In this document: piece by piece, positions 21,820-32,948 of the stretch
Layout: every line of letters starts with the position of its first letter
Numbering within the stretch: the stretch's first letter is position 1
Assembly: GCF_032854445.1 (NCBI RefSeq)
Contig: NC_088299.1
Location: forward strand, 17,541,608-17,605,607
Length of the DNA stretch: 64,000 nucleotides
Direction of reading: 5' to 3'
Source of the DNA: Liolophura sinensis
Lineage: Eukaryota; Mollusca; Polyplacophora; Chitonida; Chitonidae
The notes under the pieces: model-generated
Databases searched by the model: none
Told to the model about the DNA's origin: nothing
The model's input: the letters and a program-made list of their open reading frames with translations, nothing else
Program-made: the position numbers and the translations under genes

Positions 21820-23149
21820 AGTGAGTGAGTGAGTGAAAGTTTTTACGTCGCTTTCAACAATATTTCAGTTTTATCGCGACAATAAAACGTTAAGTAGTCG
21901 ATCTACTGCGGATAAGTCATTTACTAGTCAGTCAAAAAAGGACATCAGAAGTCATATAACAAACACGGGCGGTAGTTTAAAATCACAGCTTTCCTGCAAT
22001 ACCAATGGTAGGGAGAAAATCAAAAATAGTATCACTTTCTACAGAATTGAAAAGTTCTGCAAGAGAGATCACGTGATAAAAGGGATCTCGTGCAGGAGCA
22101 AAGTCGCCACAGTCAAGCAATATGTGCTTGACTGTGAACCGTTGAGGCACTGGATTTTGTTAAGGCAAAGCTGCAGCTGTCTCTCGACAGTGTGCATACC
22201 TTTGCCTCGACAAGAGATACCAAGATCGTCCACAAAAAGGGATGCATTCATACTAGGAGATAAAACTCTGACAAGGCCAATTATCTTAATGCTAAAGAGA
22301 GTAACTGATAAAATGCTGCCTTGAGGAACCCCCTGATCTTTTTCAAAGTAGTCAGATAGGGTAGCCCCAACCCGAACTTGGAAGTGTCGATGGTTTATGA
22401 ATAAACTCAGGAAGCCGACCTCAAAGTCCACATCCATGCATATCTTTCATAATACTATATTTCCAAGTAGTGTCATATGCCTTTTCCAGATCAAAAAATA
22501 TAGATACGACATAGTCACGATTAACGATACCTTTCTTAATAAAGGATTCTAGATGAACAAGATGATCAGCAGTACTGCGATTCTTTCGAAATCCACATTG
22601 AATGTCGCTTATCAACTCGTTAGTCTCCAAAAATCAGACTAAGCGATCGTTAATCATCCTCTCCATAGTCTTGCATACACAGCTGGTTAAAGAAATAGGA
22701 CGATAGTTATTTGGATCGGTTGAATCCTTTCCGGGCTTTGGAATGGGCACAATAATAGCGTTTTGCGATGAGGCAGGAAAATTCCCGATAATCCAAATGG
22801 TATTAAAAATTCCAAGAAGCACCCTCAAGGAAGATTCTGGAAGGTGTCGTAAAAGCTGATAGTGGAGATCATCTGGCCCTGGAGCTGAGTCATGGGTCTT
22901 GCTCAGGGACGCGGATAGTTCATGTAGGGAAAATGTAGCATTGTAGAATTCTTCATTTGAGGATGTAAAATCAAGAGGGCTTGCCTCCGCCCGTTCCTTG
23001 TTACGCTAGAACTGAGGCAAGTAATTATCTGAAGGCGAATGGTGCGCAAATAAAGCGCCCAACCTATGGCTATGTCAAGTTTTTCTGTCAAAGAATTATT
23101 CCCGTCTTTAAGATGATTGACAGTGACATTGGATCCCTTGCCTTTGATG

Positions 23150-23318
23150 CTTCCTCTCCGGCCGTAAGTGGGAAGGTCTGTCAGCAACCTGCGGATGGTG
23201 GTGGGTTTCCCCCGGGCTGTGCCCGGTTTCCACCCACCATATTGCTGGCCGCCGTCGTATAAGTGAAATATTCTTGAGTACGGCGTAAAACACCAATCAA
23301 ATAAATAAATAAATAAAT
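23150..23318 (+). mobile_element. Truncated SINE-1 in LINE-A, units 2 and 4
   Basis: The fragment starts at CTTCCTCTCCGGCCG and ends CCAATCAAATAAATAAATAAA. Compared with unit 3 it replaces ~128 bp of the LINE linker (43529-43657), and no target-site duplication is seen, so the insertion came with a deletion. The same event is at 63695, showing shared ancestry of this part of units 2 and 4. Confidence 0.88.
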
Positions 23319-23546
23319 CTAAATTACCGGGAGATGGTCTACATCGGTACACGCGCTCAGCACGTTTCCTTTCGTTTACAGTCCTCCGTGAACCACGGTT
23401 TCTTAATTCGGGGAACCGCACATGATTTCGGGATACTAGGTCGCTAGTAAGTGTTTGACCACACAGAAAAGCAAAGCGGGGCCAGTCTGCTTTATCATAA
23501 TTAAAGCGCGGAAGGGAGGAAGATACCGGCTCCTCAAGGGTAAGTA

Positions 23547-23818
23547 GGGGCCTCCGTGGCTCAGTCGGTTAGCGCGCTAGCGCAGCGTAATGACCCAGGA
23601 GCCTCTCACCAATGCGGTCGCTGTGAGTTCAAGTCCAGCTCATGCTGGCTTCCTCTCCGGCCGTAAGTGGGAAGGTCTGGAAGCAACCTGCAGATGGTCG
23701 TGGGTTTCCCCCGGGCTCTGCCCGGTTTCTACCCACCATAATACTGGCCGCCGTCGTATAAGTGAAATATTCTTGAGTACGGCGTAAAACACCAATCAAA
23801 AAAAAAAAAAAAAAAAAA
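23547..23818 (+). mobile_element. Full-length SINE-1 in LINE-A endonuclease region, unit 2
   Basis: Head GGGGCCTCCGTGGCTCAGTC (A box), B box GTTCAAGTCC, body, tail TTGAGTACGGCGTAAAAC, then a long poly-A. Flanks are a perfect 13-bp duplication TCAAGGGTAAGTA (23534-23546, 23819-23831). Unit 3 has the empty site near 43951. It is the cleanest reference copy of SINE-1 in the window. Confidence 0.95.
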
Positions 23819-24822
23819 TCAAGGGTAAGTATGGTGGGGAAGTGGTCGCTCCCGCACAGATCATCATGGACGCTCCAGCTGAATTCCGACCTTAGCCCTG
23901 CATCAGCCAGAGCCAAATCAATGACCGAATAAGTGCCCTTTGCAGGATGAAGTTAAGTATGTCTGACATCATTTAAGACGCATAGAGAGTTATTAGATAT
24001 AAAATCCTCCGATACAGAGCCCTTCTGGTTACGTTCAGAGACCTCAGAGAACACTGCGGGCATTAAAGTCACCCAAAAGAAAACACGGTTTAGGTAATTG
24101 TAATCTGTACCACACAGGAATTCTAAAATTCCCAACCGGAGTTTATTGTGGAATTATCTCGGTCACACCGCTCATGTAAATACGGCGCATACCATGCTCA
24201 AGTGACCTATCAAAAAGGTAATGTTCCCGGCTGATGTGATGGACCGTGCCATACCGGGACATCAAACCTCGAACAGTGTCATGGGGCACCTCGATCGGAC
24301 ATCGAGATCTAACCAGGAGCCTTTGTTCCTCCACATCATATATTGGACAATCTACCCCTTTGAATGTGAAGCCACTAGCCAACAGCTGTTCCTTCACAGT
24401 TTGCGTAGCCACCGTAACATTCCAGACAACTCTAGAGACATTGATTAGTCCCTTTAAGACATTAGGCCCACTTCCCACTAACTCCTTTAGCCGTTTGTGT
24501 ACATCAACCGGTTGTACACCTCTCTGTATTACAAGCTTAAGGCTTAAGGGTCTATTTACTCGTCCTGCCCACAACATTGTGGGCCAGGGCGAGAACTACT
24601 ACCCTAAAGATAGGAACACAACTATGCTTTTGGAACAGTGTGGATGCTGAGTGCAAAATAGATAAGGTATTACAAAGTGGAAAAGCACTAAACTATGTAC
24701 AGGCTATTTACAGAGAGTCTAGTGAACACGTCCTGCCGCTAAGAGCGACAGAACGTAATGTCGCACCACCCTCAAACTGGGTGACCACTAAACAAAAGCT
24801 GAGAGCACAAAGGCTCTCGACC

Positions 24823-24921
24823 AGCTAGAGTTATGTTGTCTGAGGTATTACAACGTCCATTTGACTAGCTAGAGGTATGTTGTGTGAAGTATTACGACGT
24901 CCATTTGACTAGCTACGGGTA
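24823..24921. repeat. 44-bp satellite array, right block, unit 2
   Basis: About two and a half monomers continue the array interrupted by LINE-A, ending at GACTAGCTACGGGTAAGC. Confidence 0.88.
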
Positions 24922-25105
24922 AGCTTTATGCTGTAGTCTGTTCCTCAATATCACGGCCAATGTCGGGGTATATGACTGTAGAGGTTTAGCATCTAAAATC
25001 ATAGCGTATCAAAGTATATGTCAACGTACTTGTCAGTGTACTTAGATTATAGCATTTTGGGTGATAGCTTGACACTTGTAACCCAAATGGCAGAGAATAT
25101 GCTTA

Positions 25106-25930
25106 CTGAGCAAAAATATAAACGCAACACTTTTGTTTTTGCAATATTTCACAGTAAAATGCGATTTTTTCAGTAGAGTAGCGAGGGATGGCCAAGAGGA
25201 AAACCCTACACCAGGGTACACTCCCGTCTCCAAAACCAAAGTGTTGTCGATTTCAAGCCTATGCACCATTTTGACCCGTCAGAGATGTGTGGCCTTATCT
25301 TTAGTAATCAGTGATCTGTAAGGTCTTCCCGGGCACCCAGGCCAGGGATTCGGCCCAGAGACGCTAATTTGAGAGCCCGCAGATCACTCCAGGCTATAGA
25401 CCTTGGTATTAATCATGGTATGACTCTGTTAACATTCATGCTCGTTGGCCTTTGGCACCATAACGGCGTTTTATGTTTTCGGATTAATCTATTTTTCAAC
25501 TACACGGAGTCGATGGGAGGCAGCGGGTTTGACGGCGGGTCGGTCAACGCTATGCCGACGTCGCCGTCATACCAAGGATGCACTACAGTGGTGGTCGGGT
25601 ACTTCTCTTGGCAGGGAGAAGTCATGGCCATCGCACTCAACTTCATTTCATCACGGAGTGCGGTAAGATACCATGACGAAATTCTGCGCCCAATAGTCGC
25701 CCCATTTGTCCGGCACCATGGGGTAACATCTCAGAAGGACAATCTTTCTGCTGTATGCAGAGCATTTCTACAGGCCGAAAACGTTGAAACGTTAGACTGG
25801 GCAGAGTAGTCACCTGATCTGTCATGTATCAGTTCTTGTGTGTTATTCTCAACAACACATTACTCTAGATTTGCTTTTTGCAAAAAATTCTCAGTATGTT
25901 CAATGATTGTTTCGAATTTCTAACACTTAT
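25106..25930 (+). mobile_element. Decayed Tc1/mariner-like transposon, unit 2
   Basis: After a TA dinucleotide comes CTGAGCAAAAATATAAACGC, a typical Tc1-like terminal inverted repeat. Transposase remnants lie in shifting frames: RVARDGQEE-type start, then HHNGVL, and DEILRPIVAPF, QKDN and ENVETLDWAE followed by TAG and SPDLS (the last two catalytic-domain blocks). The first catalytic aspartate block (FxDESRF) has become CFRINLFF. The right terminal repeat is not found. Non-autonomous and dead. Confidence 0.82.
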
Positions 25931-26850
25931 CTTGAGGCCTTTTTTGAGCTTTTTGAGTAATTCTAGAACACTGAAGTCTAATATATTGGAATTAACATCA
26001 CTGCATTTGTTTTTACCGAATACTTTACCTTAACCCAAGGGTTGAGTTTGGCTTTCCGTCGCCGATTGTTCCATTTCAGCGGGAAGAGCTGGGCGGCGAA
26101 ACAATCCCACTTTTGGTTCCCGAGTGGCTCGTTGATTCACCTCATGTAACAGAGATTGGCCAACCACCTGCGGCATAGCTCACGCACAAAACTTGTTCAG
26201 CTTTGGTGGGACGCAACATTAACGCGAATTCAAAGCGACATAACTACTAAGGGGTGTGGATACACCAGTCAACTGTCTCCATTAGGCCTACTCACATTGT
26301 CAATTGTATTATTTGCGTTGCCTAGACCAACTCCTTGGACAAATTTCTTGTTTTCATTTATCTGCATAAAAGTATCTGAAGTTCCACCCTGTTTTCGTAA
26401 TAAAAAATCTGCCTATGTACATGGCTATTCACCAAGCCTCTCCTATCATCTCACTAGCGTGTTCCAGCCTGTCTGTTTTCAAAGTCATGACAGGATGCAG
26501 CCCATTTGGAAGTTTTATTCGGACTACCGAAGGAAGTGTTTTAAATATCAAATCCGGCTAGGATTTGCTAAAAAATGACTTAAATCTCCCTTTGGTTATA
26601 ATCAGCTTCTTCATTTAACAGAATGGCATAATTGTGACATTTGAACACATCCCTGAAATAAAGTAGCAAAATACCACAAGGAAAGAGGTCTTGAAACAAA
26701 CTGTGGGAAATTATAAAATTACTCGGTAAATAATCTTTTAGGAAACTGACTCGCATTTTCAGATGTCTACCAGCGTAGAAAACAGAGCAATTTTCAAACA
26801 GTCGTGTTGAAATGGGTCAGTTAGTTCAATGATGTTCCTTCATGCGGGAA
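25931..26850. other. Unassigned; one short conserved open segment
   Basis: On the plus strand 26041-26178 reads FGFPSPIVPFQREELGG... then LLVPEWLVDS and QPPAA followed by TAG. The unit 3 copy (48330 on) keeps the frame with few replacements. It may be a gene fragment, but I find no domain and no convincing splice sites. A 70-bp stretch near 26245-26315 is deleted in unit 3. Confidence 0.35.
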
Positions 26851-27107
26851 AGGGCCTCCGTGGCTCAGTTGGTTAGCTAGAGCAGCGTAATGACCCTGAG
26901 TCTCTCACCAATGCGGTCGCTGTGAGTTCAAGTCCAGCTCCTGTTTCCTCTCTGGGCGTACGTGCGAAGGTCTGCCAGCAACCTGCGGATGGTCGTAGGT
27001 TTCCCCCGGGCTCTGCCCGATTTCTACCCACCATAATGCTGGCCGCCGTTGTATAAGTGAAATATTCTTGAGTACGGCGTAAAACACCAATCAAAAAAAT
27101 AAATAAA
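26851..27107 (+). mobile_element. SINE-1 copy, units 2 and 3
   Basis: Full element with a short deletion in the head (TTAGCTAGAGCAGCG) and in the body of this copy. Target-site duplication TTCATGCGGGAA at 26839-26850 and 27108-27119. The same insertion is at 49078, so it predates the split of units 2 and 3. Confidence 0.92.
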
Positions 27108-27119
27108 TTCATGCGGGAA

Positions 27120-28275
27120 GGACTGACCCAAATATGTCTGCATGGCAATTATTCAGCCTGGGTCGGATAAGTTTCAAAAGATAATGCAGTAGGTTTCCCT
27201 TCTTTGCTGCGACGTTTCGCTATTGTCAGAGCAGGTGATCATTTTTCAAGAATCCACGCTGGTGATAGATGACAACTTGACAACTCCACGAGCACAAGGC
27301 TTTAAAACATTCCGATATCCCACTGAGCTATCTGAGAAAACCATACAAGCCACTCCTTTCGGACGGCTTTAAACGCTTGTTGTGACATCAATCCTTTGTC
27401 TAACTGACCATAAGAATGTTATATATGAAGGGTATCTATTCGTGTCTGATCCATGTGAAGTTTATTTTCTAACAGTTTCATTCCTCGCCTTCATTTCAAA
27501 TGCACCAAATGTTGCCAGTGTCAGGAAGATTGAGTGACGTCATCAATTCCTTTAGGCACAAATATGAAGAGCTTGTACTAAGAGTTTGTACTAAGGTGAA
27601 CTTGTGGGTCTAATTTGTGGTCCTGATAAACATTTTCGGTATCTCAAGGCCTGGTTATTTCAATGTGACAGAGATATACTATAAGACTTTCCCATATTAT
27701 ATGTAAGCTTCAGTCAATTCAGATTTACTTTCTGACGGAGTTTCTCGAAGACCGATTCACTGTTCACAATCTTACACACCCAGTATATTCTCGTGTAATA
27801 ACCTATATTTAAACCACTGTTGTGACGTGACACCAGTGCTCTGGCGTCACACCGTTGTTGTGACTGGATTATTGTTTACACTTTTAAGTCTGGACTTACT
27901 GCGTAACACTTGAACATTTAAGGCATTGTTCCACAAACAATTGTGATTCGAACCCAAATACCGCAGCCGTCAATTCTCCGACTGAGCTATTGGGGCAGGC
28001 TATAGATGCTTGATGTTTTTAGGGACTACAATGTTAACCATAGAAGAACACAAACAAACGGATAGTGTATCCGCCGGCTTGCGTTCAGGCTCACTTAAAT
28101 AGTGCAAGTTCATAGAACCCGCCACAAAGGACGACTGGAAGCGATTTGTTGAATACGTAAAGTTATATTTCTGTAGATTATCAAAAGCAGATATATTTAC
28201 ATGCAGCCTATATTTACATATTATGAAATTAGGAAGAAAATGATAGATTAAAATTATCTTTTAAAGGAGAAGACT
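27120..28275. other. Non-genic; tRNA-derived SINE head at 27940-27997
   Basis: On the minus strand 27940-27997 reads CAATAGCTCAGTCGGAGAAT (A box) and GGTTCGAATC (B box). The flanks do not form an acceptor stem, so it is a SINE head and not a tRNA gene. A second A-box-like piece (ATAGCTCAGTGGGATATCGG, minus strand) is near 27315-27340. No protein gene is recognised. Confidence 0.6.
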
Positions 28276-28276
28276 T

Positions 28277-28340
28277 ATAAATATCATACTTTTCTATGAT
28301 ATTTATATACAGCTGACCTTCTTGGTCAGCTGTGTATAAA
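28277..28340 (+). promoter_or_regulatory. Double palindrome with TATA box ahead of MPN gene, unit 2
   Basis: First inverted repeat: arms TATAAATATCATA / TATGATATTTATA with a six-base loop. Second: ACAGCTGACC-TTCTT-GGTCAGCTGT, followed by TATAAA at 28335-28340. TGACC/GGTCA resemble nuclear-receptor half sites and CAGCTG is an E-box; this is motif-level inference. The ATG of MPN lies ~118 bp downstream. Confidence 0.55.
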
Positions 28341-28457
28341 TTCCGGAGCTGAATTTCAGTTGTTTTGGAATTATGCTGCATTTGAAAAGAATAGCTCAGT
28401 AACATTGTGCTGACATGATAAAGGTCATGATAGAGGTCATAGATCTAATCGGTAAAT

Positions 28458-29668
28458 ATGCCTAATACATCTACTTCGTTGGTGAGTCCGTGCCTACTGT
28501 TGAACAGACATACGCTCACATATTAACGCTGTCGATGCTCCGAGACAATTTGACGAAGTTCGGTGATACACAAACCTTATGGTCTTATGGAAACATGTCG
28601 TATTTCTTTGGAACTAATATGTCTGAACACCATTCACACAGCGCAGATACATGCAAACGTAAACATGGTCGAGCACAGCATTACCTTACCTATAGTCTAT
28701 TTCTTTAGAGCGTCTCATATATTCAGCCTTTGGTCAGTGACACGTAACAACACTCTACACATTGGTGTGGGAAGCTCATATTCTTGCAAGGAAAATGAAG
28801 TTATAACAGTTTTTCTAATGCATAATGTAAAGTCCATAAGCTTGGTTTCGACGGCAATTACCCAATGCCTCGGCTGACATCAGAATTCTTTAAAACCAGA
28901 GTCATGATGGATATTGGGCGGAGTTCAACATGTTTGACGGAGGCTGAAACCAGCTACCTAAACTGCTATCGATTTAACTGTAAGCCCTGTTACTGATAGG
29001 CCTACTGCTATATTTGAAATTGTTTAGACGTTTTAGTATCATATCACCGTAATAAATGAAGTCCATTTTATCTCTTGCAGTGTGTGATCTCACGGCAGTA
29101 TAGATTTATAGATGTATATTGGGAAATTGGAGCGATGTACTCTATTCCCAGAGACAGTGTTGTTGGTTGTGCTACTGCGGTGAGTTTGTTTTAAACGTTT
29201 GTTGGTGCAGCCATTGTAAAACAAATTACTCTCCACTGCCATTGTCCAGCATGCAGCATGCTTTAGAATAATTATGACATCACAGGAGGCATTGAGTTCT
29301 TGGTGTCGACAATAAGCTTATGGGATTTTGTTTATTATGAATTAGAAACAGTATTTTAACTGCATTTTCTTCTCCGTATTGTTTTGGTTTGTCTCTATAT
29401 GTAAAACATATAGAAATTGGTAATTTTTTTTACAAGGTTAGAATTCTCTGTCTTTGTACTGAGGTCCTCAAGACCTCCTTCATGGTACACGTTGTCGTCG
29501 TTGCTCTGGCTTAACTCTCTACACTGTAACATGTTTACATTATATACATAGGTTTCCTCATAGTTTAGGAGTTAAATCAGCCAAAATGTTGGTTACAATG
29601 ACAATTTTTTAATTTTTACTTTGTACACACAGACGATACATTATCATGATCACAACCAAGAACTTTAA
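28458..29668 (+). CDS. MPN gene, unit 2: small spliced gene, 2-3 exons
   Basis: Exon 1 (28458-28481) encodes MPNTSTSL and ends at GTGAGT. Exon 2 (29081-29179) follows acceptor TCTCTTGCAG and encodes 33 residues including YWEIGAMYSIPRDSVVG and GCATA, ending at another GTGAGT, all in phase 0. A possible last exon (29633-29668, acceptor TTTGTACACACAG) adds TIHYHDHNQEL and a stop, for 52 residues in all. A TATA box lies upstream. The W-E...IPxDSVVG pattern resembles the opening of a DM9/natterin-type repeat (W...P..AVxGG), a molluscan lectin-like module, but the rest of such a repeat is not seen, so the gene may be a 5' fragment. Frames of 72-104 codons between the exons lie in intron 1 and differ by a 2-bp indel between units, so they are not coding. 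Confidence 0.4.
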
Positions 29669-29887
29669 AATAATGGTTTTTGTTTAATGCGAAAATGGAA
29701 ATACAAATGTCGAAAACGTCCAACCACTAGACCATGGCGCAGCGAGTAAAATAAAATGAATCTACAGATACATAAGATGTCATTTAATCTTCAGAATACC
29801 ATTGATACATATGTATTAGCTGGGAAAGGTGCACTCGGATCACCGGTGCATTAGGTATCCGGCGAGAACCGCGTCCATACACGAAAA

Positions 29888-30148
29888 TTTATTTATTTGA
29901 CTGGTGTTTTACGCCGTACTCAAGAATATTTCACTTATACGACGGCGGCCAGCATTATGGTGGGTAGAAATCGGGCAGAGCCCGGGAGAAACAGACGACC
30001 ATCCGCAGGTTGCTGGCAGACCTTCCTATGTACGGCCGGAGAGGAGGCCAGCATGAGCTGGACTTGAACTCATAGCGACCGCATTGGTGAGAGACTCAGG
30101 GTCATTACGCTGCGCTAGCGCGCTAACCATCTGAGCCACGGAGGCCCC
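29888..30148 (-). mobile_element. Full-length SINE-1, unit 2
   Basis: Orthologous insertion to 12358 and 52097, with head GGGGCCTCCGTGGCTCAG at the right end and AT-rich tail at the left. Confidence 0.9.
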
Positions 30149-30514
30149 TGATACACAAAAAGTCCATAAAGTTTCATGGCCATGAAAGATATGGCCGCTG
30201 TGCAGTAACCCACCAAAAGAGCTCGTATTTTTATATTCTACAAGGCGACTGACCTTGATGATGCAAAATACTTTCGGAGAGGCTTTCACGAGCACTTCTG
30301 CATGTTGTCAAGGTTTCATTTGGGTCAATGTTAAAAATAAATTTCTTAATGTGACAAGTTTTGTAACATTTTGGCAGATGTTATAATACATACTTCTAAC
30401 AAAGTCGATAAGAATCCATTCAGAGTAGGCTTGTAGTGAGCTAACGAAGTCTCATTAAATTTGCATTAAATACTTGTTATCTAAAATAAGAGATAATTCT
30501 TGAAACTTTTCATA

Positions 30515-31010
30515 GTTACTGTATACAGGTATCGAGATATGACATCTCATATAATTACTGGATACAGGTACCGTGATGTGACATCTCACATAATCACTGT
30601 GTACAGGTACCGTTGTATGACATCTCACATAACCCCTGTGTACAGATACCGTGATACGACATCTCGCATAATCACTGTATACAGGTACCGTGATATGACA
30701 TCTCAGATAATTACTGTACAAAGGCACCGTAATATGACATCTCACATAATCACTGTATACAGCTACAGTGATATGACAGTTCACACAATTACTGTATTCA
30801 GGTTCCTCGATATGACATCTCAAACAAATTCTGTGAACAGACACGGCGATATGACATCTCACATAATCACTGTGAACAGACTCAGTGACATGACGTCTCA
30901 CAAAATTACTGTGTACATGTATCGTGATATGACATCTCACATAATCACTGTGAACAGACTCAGTCACCTGACGTCTCACTTAATTACTGTGATTTGACAC
31001 GGCGATATGA
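30515..31010. repeat. 39-bp minisatellite, unit 2/3 junction
   Basis: About twelve monomers like ATAATCACTGTATACAGGTA-CCGTGATATGACATCTCAC. Because 39 is a multiple of three, both strands stay open, giving 174- and 165-codon frames of 13-residue repeats (HITVPVYSDYVRC on the minus strand). Degenerate monomers continue to ~31200. Two monomers fewer than the copy at 52724. Confidence 0.92.
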
Positions 31011-31338
31011 CACCTTAGATATCACAAATACTTTGACGCCTCACATAATTACTGCGTACGGGTACCGCGATATGGCACCTTACATGGTCACTGTCGGCAC
31101 CTGATATAATTTCTATGTATAGACATAGAGATATGACACCTCACATAGTCACTATGGCACCTTACATGATCACTCTCGACACCTGACATAATTTCTGTCC
31201 ATAGTAATTCAGAAATATTGTTTCCATCATAACCAGGTTCTTTCATGATGTTTTGATAGTATGAAATGTACATGTGCACTTTTACCACAATATCCAATGT
31301 GAACTGTGATTAACACCTTTTTTGTCTACAATAATATA

Positions 31339-31576
31339 CACTGTACTGTGGAATAGACATGTGGAGGCGCCGCATGTTTTCATGCATATAGGCGTTGTGA
31401 GCTTGCGGATTTGAAAGTGAAACTGGGTAAATGGATTTCGTTGAATAAGTTTCGTGGTAATCTACATGAGTCACTTTCTACTTAACTCTGTCCCTGTACA
31501 AGTGAGAGGAGACAGGCCCTGGTGTAATTTTGTTAGTACGGGCACAGCCGTGTGAGGACGTCAAACACAGGTCCAG
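31339..31576 (+). other. Non-coding 5' exon of MGN gene, unit 3 (start uncertain)
   Basis: Ends ACAGGTCCAG followed by donor GTAAGTAG at 31577. In the frame that continues into MGN a TAG at 31534 precedes the splice site with no ATG after it, so translation begins in the next exon. Confidence 0.5.
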
Positions 31577-32361
31577 GTAAGTAGTAGATAAGACATGTAA
31601 TGCTGGATTGTTCCCGACAAGTTAATTGCCATGTTACACAAATACAAACTTAGTCCAAAGGACCGGCGGGCTGGTCTGCAGGTCTATACATGTAGTCCCT
31701 ATACATATGAACACAGAGCTGAATAGCACATGTATCTGGTATCATACCAAACCAGAGGCGTTTGGAGGGGGTAAATTTGACCCAGGAATGTGTGGCGGGG
31801 TTGGAAGTTGGGGGTTGGGGGCGTTTGCAGAACGACTATCACACCAATTATGTTCTCAGGATTTGAGTGTATGCTTCTTGTCTTAAAGTACTTTGTACGT
31901 AAAGAAGTGTAAAATGGAAAAATAAATAGAAAATGACTTTTGTTTCCTGAACATCATTTCGCGTACACATTTTACACGTTCTCAAATTTCCCGTCAATCT
32001 TGTGCTACTACCACGGTGTCCGATTTCTATTGTTTGTTTAAGGGATGACGTTCGTAATCTAGACACTACTTTTCTATGATCTGTACTTTCATTTTATCTG
32101 AATCACATTTTATATACCTATAACGAATTTAAGTGATTTGATTTTTACAAACATCTCTTTACTTAAACACTTCATAGAACCGTTTAATATCCACACAACC
32201 AGCATTTAAGCACATTTCACCGAAAACATATCTATTGGAGTATGGTTTGCATCTGACATCGAATTCATACAGACTTTTTTCACACATCTCCATATGTAGG
32301 CGTGATACATTTTTCGAAAATAAATTTTCTAAACTGGTTATTATCAGAAGATATTTTACAT

Positions 32362-32609
32362 TTTGTGTATGTAATTTCTGTGGTGACTGCAGGTACAGTG
32401 ATTTGATATCAAGTTCACTATACTTGTGGGCCTATCTTCATACATTTGATGTAGGCAAAGTGACGCCTAGCAACTGTTTAAAAAAGTTAATATGGATACG
32501 TTCCAGAGCAATACCTTCATGGAACCCTCATGCTTCACAACCATAGTTAGCCGTAGCCCGAACAAATGTATCAAATAGCTTTGAAATTACACTAATCACG
32601 AGACCCAAG
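32362..32609 (-). pseudogene. LINE thumb-domain relic, unit 3
   Basis: Same relic as at 6600 (YGCEAWGF...LERIHINFFKQLLGV), in the first intron of MGN. Confidence 0.7.
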
Positions 32610-32948
32610 TTTAATACCTACAAAATGGAACATTTACAGAATTAAAGCTTATGTTTAAAAATTACAAATTTATAACAAGACCATGCCTAAATTATCAAGC
32701 CCCATGTTACAATATGTAACATGGACCTGTAAACAATCTACAGGTTCGTTTTTACTGTCGGGCGTGTTGGGACAAATGAGTGAACTATTCAAATGATGTC
32801 TGTTGCTACTTCTATGATTAAATTGCAAGTCAGTGATACGGTGCATTTGAAAACAGCACATGCTTGAAAACAGACGTCTCTGTAGCCTAGTCTTACATTA
32901 TGATAGACTTTATCTTTTCCTTTCTTTATAGGACGTCCTAATATAGCC

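Larger units (their letters stand above)
21820..24822 (-). mobile_element. LINE-A (I/jockey-like), twice-deleted copy, unit 2
   Basis: Minus-strand order from the right: an ORF1 N-terminal frame (24577-24143) starting MLWAGRVNRPLSLKLVIQRG; a TAA where unit 3 has TCA after IIPQ; then TPVGNFRIPVWYR fused directly to the ORF2 endonuclease segment LPKPCFLLGDFNA, a ~1.8-kb deletion. Next come the linker and RT frames (22903-22069) with NNYRPISLTSCVCKTMERMI, CGFRKNRSTADHLV, DQGVPQGSILS and the catalytic SLFVDDLGIS. A second deletion of ~1.4 kb (at 22142) removes thumb and RNase H. The 3' end reads TGAAATATTGTTGAAAGCGA, then a CACTCACTCACTCAC tail. It sits inside the 44-bp satellite. Confidence 0.85.
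12891..31338 (+). repeat. Segmental duplication, unit 2 (~18.4 kb)
   Basis: Anchor at 12891, next anchor at 31339. The 39-bp minisatellite expected just before the anchor is missing at the unit 1/2 join (AAGTCGATAAGA runs straight into the anchor) but present at the unit 2/3 and 3/4 joins. LINE-A carries two large deletions here, and the 20910-21164 segment matches unit 4 and not units 1 and 3. Confidence 0.92.

Noticed and set aside
30455-30997. Long open frames on both strands (174 and 165 codons, also 200/191 at 52664-53284)
   Set aside because: They are produced by a 39-bp tandem repeat whose length is a multiple of three; no splice sites, no domain.
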